The notes beneath the pieces were generated by a model. The model made no database searches and was not told the origin of the DNA. It saw only the letters and a program-made list of their open reading frames with translations. Below are positions 34,126 to 41,834 of a stretch of 64,000 nt of DNA, piece by piece (position 1 is the stretch's first letter; each line of letters begins with the position of its first letter). The stretch is from JAIOSM01 sp964565415 (GTDB lineage: Bacteria; Desulfobacterota; Desulfobacteria; Desulfobacterales; Desulfobacteraceae): NCBI GenBank assembly GCA_964565415.1, contig CAZMEX010000003.1, positions 36,071 through 100,070 on the forward strand, written 5' to 3'. A program made the position numbers and the translations under genes.

Positions 34126-35787
34126 ATGATGAACAGTGAAATTATTTTAGAAAAAGAACTTTCATTTACAAGATTTGATCAGATGAGTGAACTTCATCCA
34201 ACCAAAACAGCAGTGGTATTTCTTGGGGAAAAATTTTCATATAAAAGACTGAGAGATCTAAGCGAACGCTTTGCCGGTGCTTTACAAAATATGGGAATCG
34301 GTAAAGGTGATAAGATACTTTTATATATTCCCAACACAATACAATGGGTTATATCCTATCTTGGTATTCAAAAAGCAGGTGCTGTGTTAGTCCCTGTGGC
34401 ACCTATTTACACTTCCCATGAAATAGAGTACATGATTAACAACTCGCGTGCAAAGACTATTATATGTATGGATACAAACTTTGGTTATGTAAAGGAGATA
34501 TTTCCCAAAACTGATCTTAAAAGAGCGATTGTTACTAATATGGTTGATCTGCTTCCGGGCTGGAAACGAGGACTTGGAGTTATGTTTGACAAAATCCCCC
34601 ATGGGAAAGTAGAGTATGATTCAAACACACTCTCCTTTAGATCATTGTTAAAAAGTAAACCATACAAACCTGTTGAGATTGATCCTGTAAATGATCTATC
34701 ATATATATTATATACTGGCGGCACCACAGGTTTTCCTAAAGGTGTTCCGGGAAATCATATTGGTTCAACCTCCTATATTAATGATGTTACTTTTGATGTT
34801 GCAGGAGAGCATCTAAAAGAGGGGGAAGATGTATATATTGCAATAAATCCACTATTCCACATAATGGCCCTTGGATTTTTTATGGCTGTGGGATTGAATA
34901 GGGGAAATATGGTTGTATTGATGCCAACTCCCCAGGTGGATGCGATCCTGGAATCCATTCAGAGATATAAAGTAAGGTGGTTTTTAGGTGTTCCAGCACT
35001 TTACAGAATGATTCTGGAAAACGACCGATTGGATCAATATAATCTTTCATCCCTTACATATTGTTTTTGTGGAGGAGATGTATTGCCTGCAAAAGTGATG
35101 AATCGATTTAAAGAAAAATATGATATCCCCATTTATCAAGTGTACGGCTCAACTGAAGTAGGTCATGTAACATACAGTAAAATCGGTAGTGAACCAACAT
35201 CTGGTTCCATTGGTTATCCATTAAAGAGTCGTGAATGTATTGTTGTTGACCCTGGGACCTTGGAATGTGTGGATCATGGAGAAAACGGTGAACTTTGTGT
35301 TACATCCCCTTATTCCATGAAAGAATACTATGAAAAACCCGAAGAGACTGAAAGAACCTATGTTCAGATAAAGGATAAATTATATTGTCGAATGGGCGAT
35401 TTTGTAAGCTGCCGCCCTGATGGTGAACTTGTATATATGGAAAGGTCAGCAGATATTATAAAACACAAAGGATACAGAGTTTCAGCTTCGGAAATTGAAG
35501 CTGCCCTGCAGGATCATCCCACGGTTATCAACTCTTGTGTTATTGGGGTGCCCGATGAGAAGGTTGGAGAGAGAATAAAGGCAATTGTTGTTTTAAAAGA
35601 GGATGCAAGGGGCGTTGGAGGAGTAGAATTGATAAAATGGTGTTCAGAACGTCTTGCCTCGTATAAGGTGCCGGGATACATAGAGTTTCGTGATATGCTG
35701 CCAAAATCAAAGGTTGGCAAATTGCTCCGGCGTGAAGTTCGAGAGGATGAACATAGAAAAATTTCAAAGGATCAAAAGGGTGTTTAA
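34126..35787 (+). CDS. AMP-forming acyl-CoA synthetase / carboxylic acid-CoA ligase
   Basis: 553 residues of the ANL superfamily. ATP-binding loop YTGGTTGFPKGVPG, A5-type motif YGSTEVGH, A7 MGDFVSCRPDGELVYMERSADIIKHKGYRVSASEIE and the C-terminal catalytic Lys in LPKSKVGKLLRRE are all in place. It activates a carboxylic acid to its CoA thioester. A start at 34126 fits GGGGGAG better than ATG 34108. It follows livF by 43 bp and is probably the last gene of the sigma-54-controlled operon, where it would trap the imported acid. The substrate is not decidable from sequence; fatty, aryl or arylalkanoic acids are candidates. Confidence 0.92.
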   Translation: MMNSEIILEKELSFTRFDQMSELHPTKTAVVFLGEKFSYKRLRDLSERFAGALQNMGIGKGDKILLYIPNTIQWVISYLGIQKAGAVLVPVAPIYTSHEIEYMINNSRAKTIICMDTNFGYVKEIFPKTDLKRAIVTNMVDLLPGWKRGLGVMFDKIPHGKVEYDSNTLSFRSLLKSKPYKPVEIDPVNDLSYILYTGGTTGFPKGVPGNHIGSTSYINDVTFDVAGEHLKEGEDVYIAINPLFHIMALGFFMAVGLNRGNMVVLMPTPQVDAILESIQRYKVRWFLGVPALYRMILENDRLDQYNLSSLTYCFCGGDVLPAKVMNRFKEKYDIPIYQVYGSTEVGHVTYSKIGSEPTSGSIGYPLKSRECIVVDPGTLECVDHGENGELCVTSPYSMKEYYEKPEETERTYVQIKDKLYCRMGDFVSCRPDGELVYMERSADIIKHKGYRVSASEIEAALQDHPTVINSCVIGVPDEKVGERIKAIVVLKEDARGVGGVELIKWCSERLASYKVPGYIEFRDMLPKSKVGKLLRREVREDEHRKISKDQKGV

Positions 35788-35828
35788 AACATTGACCAAA
35801 TAGTATATCTTTGATATCAACAAAGATT

Positions 35829-36011
35829 ATGAAATCAATTGATGAACAGATATTAAGAGTTACAAAAGAGATTGTAGTAAAATTCATTGAGATGGGAAGA
35901 CTCTCTCCTACAAATATTCACGAATCTTTCAGAGACATTCACCACACAGTTAATAAAACTGTTAAAGAACAAACAGACAAGGCTGAGTCTTCTGATGGAA
36001 ACAGGGAATAA
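35829..36011 (+). CDS. small helical protein of unknown function
   Basis: 60 residues, mostly helical: DEQILRVTKEIVVKFIEMGRLSP then a second helix ESFRDIHHTVNKTVKEQ and a polar tail. The composition and the pattern of an N-terminal EQxLRxTKEIVVKFIExGR helix look like a conserved small protein, but I cannot name a family. The Shine-Dalgarno is weak. It lies between the acyl-CoA ligase and recN. Confidence 0.6.
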   Translation: MKSIDEQILRVTKEIVVKFIEMGRLSPTNIHESFRDIHHTVNKTVKEQTDKAESSDGNRE

Positions 36012-36138
36012 ATTATTTTTTTGCAGGGCAAAAAAAGGAGCTAAAGAGGATCTCAATAAAGGTATAAGCTGCTTTTACGGCTGTGAATACCATGACTTGC
36101 TGCTGCAATTGCCGCAACATATCTGTTTCATATATTAA
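35995..36138 (+). CDS. possible 47-aa Cys-containing ORF (uncertain)
   Basis: An ATG...TAA frame overlapping the end of the preceding small gene by 17 bp and filling the gap before recN. The product has four Cys (FFCRAKK, SCFYGCEY, HICFIY). No clear ribosome site. It may be chance; otherwise 36012-36156 holds nothing recognisable except the recN ribosome site AAGGAG. Confidence 0.2.
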   Translation: METGNKLFFCRAKKGAKEDLNKGISCFYGCEYHDLLLQLPQHICFIY

Positions 36139-36156
36139 ATTTTTTAAGGAGACTCA

Positions 36157-37854
36157 ATGCTGAGCGAGCTGACCATAAAAAATTTTGCAATAATTGATGA
36201 TATTCGGATACAATTTAAAAATGGACTCATAGTGTTAACCGGTGAAACCGGTGCTGGTAAATCCATAATTATTGAAGCTGTGAACCTTATTTTGGGTTCA
36301 AGAGCCTCCCATGATCTTATTAGGACAGGTTATGAAACAGCTGAGCTTGAAGCTTTTTTTGAAGTAACTCCGGAATCTGACCAGGCAAGACTAATGGCTG
36401 AACAGGGGATTGAGTGTGAAGAAGGGCTGATAATTCGAAGAGTGATTTCATCAACAGGCAGGCACAAGGTTTTTATTAACAGCCGGCAGTCAACCATGCA
36501 GCTGTTAAGGGAACTTACTGAAAACCTTGCTGCTGTCTCAAGCCAACACGCTCACCAGGGACTTTTGCAGGAGAAGAACCACCTTGATCTCTTAGACAGT
36601 TATTCAGACTCTCTCTCTTTGAGAAAAGAGGTGAGCAGGATTTATGCAAAGCTTGCAACTTTGATTAAAGAGCTTGCCAAACTCACAAAAGATGAAGGTA
36701 AGGCTGGTGAAGAGAGTGCGTTTTTAAAATTTCAAATTGATGAAATTGAGCAGGCTTCTATAAAGGAAAATGAGGATATTGAGCTGGAAAAAGAAAAAGC
36801 TCGACTTAACAGCGCATCCCAGATATTTGACGCAGTTAATTCCGGAGCCAATGCACTATATTCAAATGAAGGCTCCATAATAGAACGACTATCTGATATT
36901 AAAGCTCAAATTGAAAAACATAAAACCATTGACCCTGCCCTGGAAGAGAAAGTTCAAAGAATTGAATCTATTTTGTTTGATCTGGAAGATATCGCCACTG
37001 ATTTCAGCACATACTCTTCAAAAATCAGTCTTGATTCCAATGGATTGGAAAAAATTGAAACCAGACTTGATTTGCTGCAAAAACTCAAGAGAAAATATGG
37101 AGGGAGCCTTGACTCCATCTTCCTGGCGTTAAAAGAGATGCAGGATCAGTTTTCAAAAATTGGTAATGTTAAAGAAAAAATAAGACAAACCAAAGAAAAA
37201 ATAAAAGAACTTCAAGACAGGTATGCTGACAAGGCAACTCTTCTGTCTATCAAGAGAAAAAAAGAGGCAAAAAAACTTTCATCCCTTGTTGAAAATGAAT
37301 TAAATGAGCTGGAGATGAATCATGCTCAATTTGTTATCAGCCTTGAACATGTCCAGGGTCAGCCTGAACACGATTCCATGATAATCAATGGATTAAAAGC
37401 ATTTGCTTCAGGATTTGACAACGTAAGCTTTTTTATAAGCCCAAACCAGGGTGAACAGCCAAAACCACTGGCGAAAATTGCCTCGGGAGGAGAGCTTTCA
37501 AGGATTATTCTCAGCCTGAAGATTGTTTTGTCAAGAACCCAGGAGCTGGAGACTTTGATTTTTGATGAAGTTGATGCAGGGATTGGCGGGGCGGTTTCAG
37601 AAAAGGTTGGGATCAAGCTTGCCAAACTTGCTAAAACCCATCAGGTTATCTGCATTACCCATCTTGCCCAGATTGCAAAATATGGAACAAGCCATTTCAA
37701 AATAGTAAAAGAGGTATCAAATAAAAGAACTTCAACCTTAATTATTCCACTTACAAACAAGAGTGACAAGGCAAAAGAAGTTGCAAGAATGATAGGGGGA
37801 AATGAAATTACAAAAGCAACCCTTGATCATGCACGGGAAATGCTTAATATTTAA
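36157..37854 (+). CDS. recN: DNA repair protein RecN
   Basis: 565 residues, an SMC-like ATPase acting early in double-strand-break repair. The N-terminal head has LTGETGAGKSIIIEAVNLILGSRAS (Walker A), and a paired coiled coil fills about 155-390. The C-terminal head has IASGGELSRIILSLK (signature) and LIFDEVDAGIGG (Walker B), then VICITHLAQIA. ATG 36157 has AAGGAG 6 nt upstream. Length and order are normal for the family. Confidence 0.96.
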   Translation: MLSELTIKNFAIIDDIRIQFKNGLIVLTGETGAGKSIIIEAVNLILGSRASHDLIRTGYETAELEAFFEVTPESDQARLMAEQGIECEEGLIIRRVISSTGRHKVFINSRQSTMQLLRELTENLAAVSSQHAHQGLLQEKNHLDLLDSYSDSLSLRKEVSRIYAKLATLIKELAKLTKDEGKAGEESAFLKFQIDEIEQASIKENEDIELEKEKARLNSASQIFDAVNSGANALYSNEGSIIERLSDIKAQIEKHKTIDPALEEKVQRIESILFDLEDIATDFSTYSSKISLDSNGLEKIETRLDLLQKLKRKYGGSLDSIFLALKEMQDQFSKIGNVKEKIRQTKEKIKELQDRYADKATLLSIKRKKEAKKLSSLVENELNELEMNHAQFVISLEHVQGQPEHDSMIINGLKAFASGFDNVSFFISPNQGEQPKPLAKIASGGELSRIILSLKIVLSRTQELETLIFDEVDAGIGGAVSEKVGIKLAKLAKTHQVICITHLAQIAKYGTSHFKIVKEVSNKRTSTLIIPLTNKSDKAKEVARMIGGNEITKATLDHAREMLNI

Positions 37855-37895
37855 GATATTGCAAACAATGCTAACTTAACAAAAAAAGTGTTTTT

Positions 37896-38666
37896 ATGGG
37901 ATATGTATTTAATTTCAAAGATGCAAAATCTTATGATTCCTGGTTTGAGGATAGGAAAAATAAGCATATTTTTAACCTTGAAGTCAGTATGTTCATGAAT
38001 ATGCTTTCTCCTGTGCGGGGGCAGAGACTTCTTGATATTGGCTGCGGATCAGGCAAAAGCATCGAACCTTTATTAAATTGTGGACTTAAGATTTCCGGAA
38101 TTGACCCCTCTCCTTATATGCTTGATATTGCAGAAAGCAGATTTAAAAACAGAGTTGATCTTTTCAGGGGGTTTGCTGAAGATCTTCCCTTTGAGGATAA
38201 CTCGTTTGAGTATTCATCGCTTTTTGCAAGTCTTGAGTTTACTGAACTTCCTGCAAAAGCAATTGAAGAGGCGTGCAGGGTTACAAAGGATAAAATTTTT
38301 GTGGGTGTTTTAAACAGATATGCTCCTGGCAATGCAGCTGCAATGATTAAAGCAAAGTTTGTGGAAAATATTTACTCAAAATCGCAGTTTTTCAGCATCT
38401 TGGAACTTAAACAGCTGGTGTTTTCAATTCTAGGCAGGGTTCCGGTGTCCTGGAGGACGACTCCCCAGATTCCCCTGGTTTCAGGTAAATATGCTTATTT
38501 TATTGAAAACAATTTTCTAATTCAAAAATCACCTTTTGGATCCATGATCGGCATGACAATCAAGCCTGTACCAAAATTCAGGGTCAGACCCTTAAGCATA
38601 AAAAGTAAATCCGAGGCACGATATAAACCTGCTGCCGGATTTGCACGAAATATTGAACAGGAATAG
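37896..38666 (+). CDS. SAM-dependent methyltransferase
   Basis: 256 residues, class I Rossmann-fold methyltransferase (UbiE/Methyltransf_11 type). Motif I is LLDIGCGSGKSIEPL, motif II region GIDPSPYMLDIAESR, followed by GFAEDLPFEDNSFEYSS. The C-terminal about 90 residues are not conserved in any family I can name. The substrate is unknown. The ribosome site is weak. amrS begins 1 bp after its stop, so the two are co-transcribed. Confidence 0.85.
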   Translation: MGYVFNFKDAKSYDSWFEDRKNKHIFNLEVSMFMNMLSPVRGQRLLDIGCGSGKSIEPLLNCGLKISGIDPSPYMLDIAESRFKNRVDLFRGFAEDLPFEDNSFEYSSLFASLEFTELPAKAIEEACRVTKDKIFVGVLNRYAPGNAAAMIKAKFVENIYSKSQFFSILELKQLVFSILGRVPVSWRTTPQIPLVSGKYAYFIENNFLIQKSPFGSMIGMTIKPVPKFRVRPLSIKSKSEARYKPAAGFARNIEQE

Positions 38667-38667
38667 A

Positions 38668-39672
38668 GTGGAAGCTGTCTTATACGAAAAATTGAGTGAA
38701 AATAGAGTTCAATGTAATATTTGCAACCATTTTTGCAAAATCGACAATGGAGAAAAAGGAGTATGCGCTGTTCGTAAAAACAGAGGTGGTGTGCTTGAAA
38801 CCCTTGTGTATCCAAAAGTTATTGCAAGAGGTATTGATCCTGTTGAAAAAAAACCATTGTATCATGTATTGCCTGGATCAACATCATACTCAATTGCAAC
38901 TGTTGGATGCAATTTGCAATGTTCCTTTTGCCAGAATGCAGATATTGCACAAATGCCCAGGTCTAGCGGCATGATTACAGGCGCTGATATTAATCCTGAA
39001 GATATCGTCTTCCAGGCAATAAGGGCAAATTGTAAAAGCATTGCATACACATATACCGAACCCACTGTATATTTTGAATTTGCCTTTGATACTGCGCAAA
39101 TTGCCCACGAGAATAACCTGATAAATATTTTTGTTACAAATGGATTTATGTCCCACAAGGTTATTGAGAAGATTGCCCCTTTTCTTACGGCTGCCAATGT
39201 TGATTTAAAGGCTTTTAATGACAAGTTCTATCAGAAATATTGTAAAGCAAGACTTGAACCTGTTAAAGAAAATCTTAAAACAATGAAGGCACTGGGTATT
39301 ATAATTGAAGTCACAACTTTGCTCATACCGGGACTGAATGACGGCAGAGAAGAGCTTGAAGCACTTGCCCTGTTTATCAAAGATGAACTTGGTCCGCAAA
39401 TTCCATGGCATATCAGCAGGTTTCATCCATGCCATCAGATGACTGACCGGTCAACCACCCCATTGGAGACTCTTAAAGCAGCTTATGAGATCGGCAAGAG
39501 AGCAGGTCTTTATAATGTGTATGCAGGAAATGCGCCCGAACTTGGACTTGAGAATACATTTTGCCACCCGTGCGGTGCCATGCTTGTACAGCGGACAGGT
39601 TACAACACAGACTCAAATATTAAAGATGGCAAATGCCCAAATTGTGAATCTAAAGTTTATGGGATTTTTTGA
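38668..39672 (+). CDS. amrS: AmmeMemoRadiSam-system radical SAM enzyme
   Basis: 334 residues. The radical SAM cluster motif is CNLQCSFCQN (CxxxCxxC). Before it lies an N-terminal CNICNHFCKI...GVCAVRKN Cys cluster, and the protein ends in CHPCGAML...CPNC, consistent with the AmrS (PflA-like) family. Other family segments are YTYTEPTVYFEF and HISRFHPCHQMTDR. GTG 38668 with AGGAA upstream is chosen; a TTG frame from 38641 would overlap the methyltransferase. The usual partners (AMMECR1 and Memo-like proteins) are not in this window. The reaction is not established. Confidence 0.88.
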   Translation: MEAVLYEKLSENRVQCNICNHFCKIDNGEKGVCAVRKNRGGVLETLVYPKVIARGIDPVEKKPLYHVLPGSTSYSIATVGCNLQCSFCQNADIAQMPRSSGMITGADINPEDIVFQAIRANCKSIAYTYTEPTVYFEFAFDTAQIAHENNLINIFVTNGFMSHKVIEKIAPFLTAANVDLKAFNDKFYQKYCKARLEPVKENLKTMKALGIIIEVTTLLIPGLNDGREELEALALFIKDELGPQIPWHISRFHPCHQMTDRSTTPLETLKAAYEIGKRAGLYNVYAGNAPELGLENTFCHPCGAMLVQRTGYNTDSNIKDGKCPNCESKVYGIF

Positions 39673-39676
39673 AATT

Positions 39677-40543
39677 ATGGAAGCTATTAAAAACAAAATA
39701 GTGATATACGGCAGAATGATAAAGTTTTCCCACACAATATTTGCCCTGCCATTTGCTCTTTCAGCAATGATTCTTGCATGGCAGAGCTATGAATTTAAAA
39801 TTTCTGATTTGATACTGATTTTGATGGCAATGGTTGCGGCAAGATCAGCTGCCATGGGCTTTAACAGAATAGCAGATGCAGACATTGATAAAAAAAACAA
39901 GAGGACTGCCATTCGTGAGATACCGTCCGGGATTTTAAAAAAAGGCGAGGCTGTAATGTTTGTAGTGCTCTCCTCAATTGTTTTTATCCTGTCTGCCTAT
40001 GCATTGGGCAAGACATGCTTTGTTCTATCATTTCCTGTTCTTGCTTTTCTTCTCTTTTACTCCTTTACTAAAAGGTTTACAAAGTATTGTCATATTTTTC
40101 TTGGAATAGCCATTGGATTAGCTCCGGCAGGTGCGTGGATTGCAATTACAAATTCAATATCTGTTAGTATAATTTTTCTTTGTGTGGCATTGATGACTTA
40201 TATTGCAGGATTTGATATTTTGTATTCCTGCCAGGACATTGAGTTTGATAAAAGTGAAGGCCTTTTCTCTTTTCCGGTTCAATTTGGTGCTGAAAAAGCG
40301 ATGTTTATTGCAAAAATACTACACTTATTTACAATATTCTCTCTTATCTTAATGTGTTTTTCTTTTAACATGCACCCTCTGTTTTATATTTTTGTGGGTG
40401 CGATTGCTGTACTGCTTGTTATTGAACACATGCTTGTAAAACCTGACGATTTAAAACATATTAATATAGCTTTTTTTCACATGAACAGCCTTATTTCCAT
40501 TACTCTGCTTGCAGGCGTGATTATTGAAACCATACTTAAATAA
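39677..40543 (+). CDS. UbiA-family prenyltransferase (menaquinone pathway, MqnP-like)
   Basis: 288 residues with eight or nine hydrophobic helices. The two Asp-rich motifs are NRIADADIDKKNKRT (NxxxDxxxD) and YSCQDIEFDKSEGLFSFP (second DxxxD). It starts MEAIKNKIVIYGRMIKFSHTIFALPFALSAM, the form seen in the TIGR01475/MqnP subgroup that prenylates the futalosine-pathway intermediate. That fits an anaerobe using menaquinone. ATG 39677 comes 4 bp after amrS; a longer frame to 39485 only overlaps amrS. A 20-bp overlap leads into the nucleotidyltransferase gene. Confidence 0.88.
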   Translation: MEAIKNKIVIYGRMIKFSHTIFALPFALSAMILAWQSYEFKISDLILILMAMVAARSAAMGFNRIADADIDKKNKRTAIREIPSGILKKGEAVMFVVLSSIVFILSAYALGKTCFVLSFPVLAFLLFYSFTKRFTKYCHIFLGIAIGLAPAGAWIAITNSISVSIIFLCVALMTYIAGFDILYSCQDIEFDKSEGLFSFPVQFGAEKAMFIAKILHLFTIFSLILMCFSFNMHPLFYIFVGAIAVLLVIEHMLVKPDDLKHINIAFFHMNSLISITLLAGVIIETILK

Positions 40544-41834
40544 ATCCGTTGAGAATATTTTAGCAGCCCTCCAAAAGAACGGCTTTAGATCGCTTGTGGC
40601 TGGAGGCTCTGTCCGGGATTTTCTCATGGGTATGAAACCATCTGACTATGATATTTTGACCGACGCATCCATTGAACAAATAAGGTCTGTTTTTAAACCA
40701 AAAAAGGTTAAAGTTGTGGGAAAAACCTTTGAAATCTGCCTTATAAATAATATTGAAGTTGCCCCGGCAAGGGGAAAAACCAATGCCTCCTTTTTTCCAG
40801 AACAAGACCTTGCAATGCGCGACTTTACAATCAACAGCATGGCATATGAGCCTGGAACAGATAATATAATTGATCTGTTTGCAGGCAAAAAAGATCTTGA
40901 AAACAAGATAGTAAGATTTACAAATAACCCATACAACCGTATTGAGGAAGACCCCTTGCGAATGATAAGAGCCTGCAGGTTTGCATCACAAATCAATGGT
41001 GAAATTGAACCTTTGTCCAAAATTGCAATTTTAAAAAACCATGGTCTTATAAAAAGCAAAGTTTCTTTTGAGAGGATCAGGCTTGAAATCCTGAAGTCAA
41101 TGAATCACAAGGCACCATCTCTATTTTTTAAATCTCTTTATGAAACAGGTTTATTGCAATATATATTTCCCAGCGTTGCCCGCTGTTTTGATCTTGACGG
41201 CGGACCATATCATGGTGAAACTGTGTTTGAACACAGCATGATTACAGGAGACTCCATATCTTCCAAGTATCCATTGTTGAGGCTTGCAGGATATCTCCAT
41301 GATGCAGGAAAATATGATGCTGTTTCAAGAAAAAACGGGCGCATTTCATTTGCTGGTCATGAAAACCATACTGATATGATAAAGAGTGACCTTGAAAAAT
41401 TAAGATTCAGCAACAGAGAGATACAATATCTGCTTTCCATTGTAGCTGTGCACATGCGACCCCTTACAGAAGAGACAACACCAAAATCAGTTAGGAAGAT
41501 TCTTCAAACCCTGCATCAATATAACATTGATTATCATGATTTCTTAAGGATCAGAATAGCAGATAAAAAGGGTAATCTTGCAAAAGATCCCTATACTTTT
41601 TCTGAAATCAAGCTACGCCTTAAAAAGATATTGCAGGAGATAAACCCTGATAAAGAAAATGCCTTTACCCTTAAAGACTTACAAGTTTCCGGCAGGGATA
41701 TAATGAAAATACTCAATATCAACCAGGGTACAAAAGTTGGACAGATTTTAGATTCTCTTCTTGAAAGAGTTATAAAAGATCCCGGGCTAAACAGCAGGGT
41801 AATGCTTGAAAAGATTATACTGGAATACAAATAG
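40524..41834 (+). CDS. tRNA nucleotidyltransferase / poly(A) polymerase family protein with HD domain
   Basis: 436 residues. The nucleotidyltransferase head has VAGGSVRDFLMG and SDYDILTDAS (DxD), AMRDFTINSMAY and RIEEDPLRMIRACRFA, as in CCA-adding, A-adding and poly(A) enzymes. An HD domain follows (LLRLAGYLHDAGKYDAV with H and D). Class II enzymes can add CCA or only A or CC; sequence reading does not separate these. The only plausible start is TTG 40524, inside the end of the ubiA-like gene. Its 3' end overlaps the convergent kinase gene by 20 bp. Confidence 0.9.
   Translation: MKPYLNKSVENILAALQKNGFRSLVAGGSVRDFLMGMKPSDYDILTDASIEQIRSVFKPKKVKVVGKTFEICLINNIEVAPARGKTNASFFPEQDLAMRDFTINSMAYEPGTDNIIDLFAGKKDLENKIVRFTNNPYNRIEEDPLRMIRACRFASQINGEIEPLSKIAILKNHGLIKSKVSFERIRLEILKSMNHKAPSLFFKSLYETGLLQYIFPSVARCFDLDGGPYHGETVFEHSMITGDSISSKYPLLRLAGYLHDAGKYDAVSRKNGRISFAGHENHTDMIKSDLEKLRFSNREIQYLLSIVAVHMRPLTEETTPKSVRKILQTLHQYNIDYHDFLRIRIADKKGNLAKDPYTFSEIKLRLKKILQEINPDKENAFTLKDLQVSGRDIMKILNINQGTKVGQILDSLLERVIKDPGLNSRVMLEKIILEYK

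Noticed and set aside
39485..39676. N-terminal extension of the UbiA-family protein
   Set aside because: These 64 codons are the antisense-free overlap with the amrS C-terminus in another frame; the family N-terminus begins at MEAIKNK.
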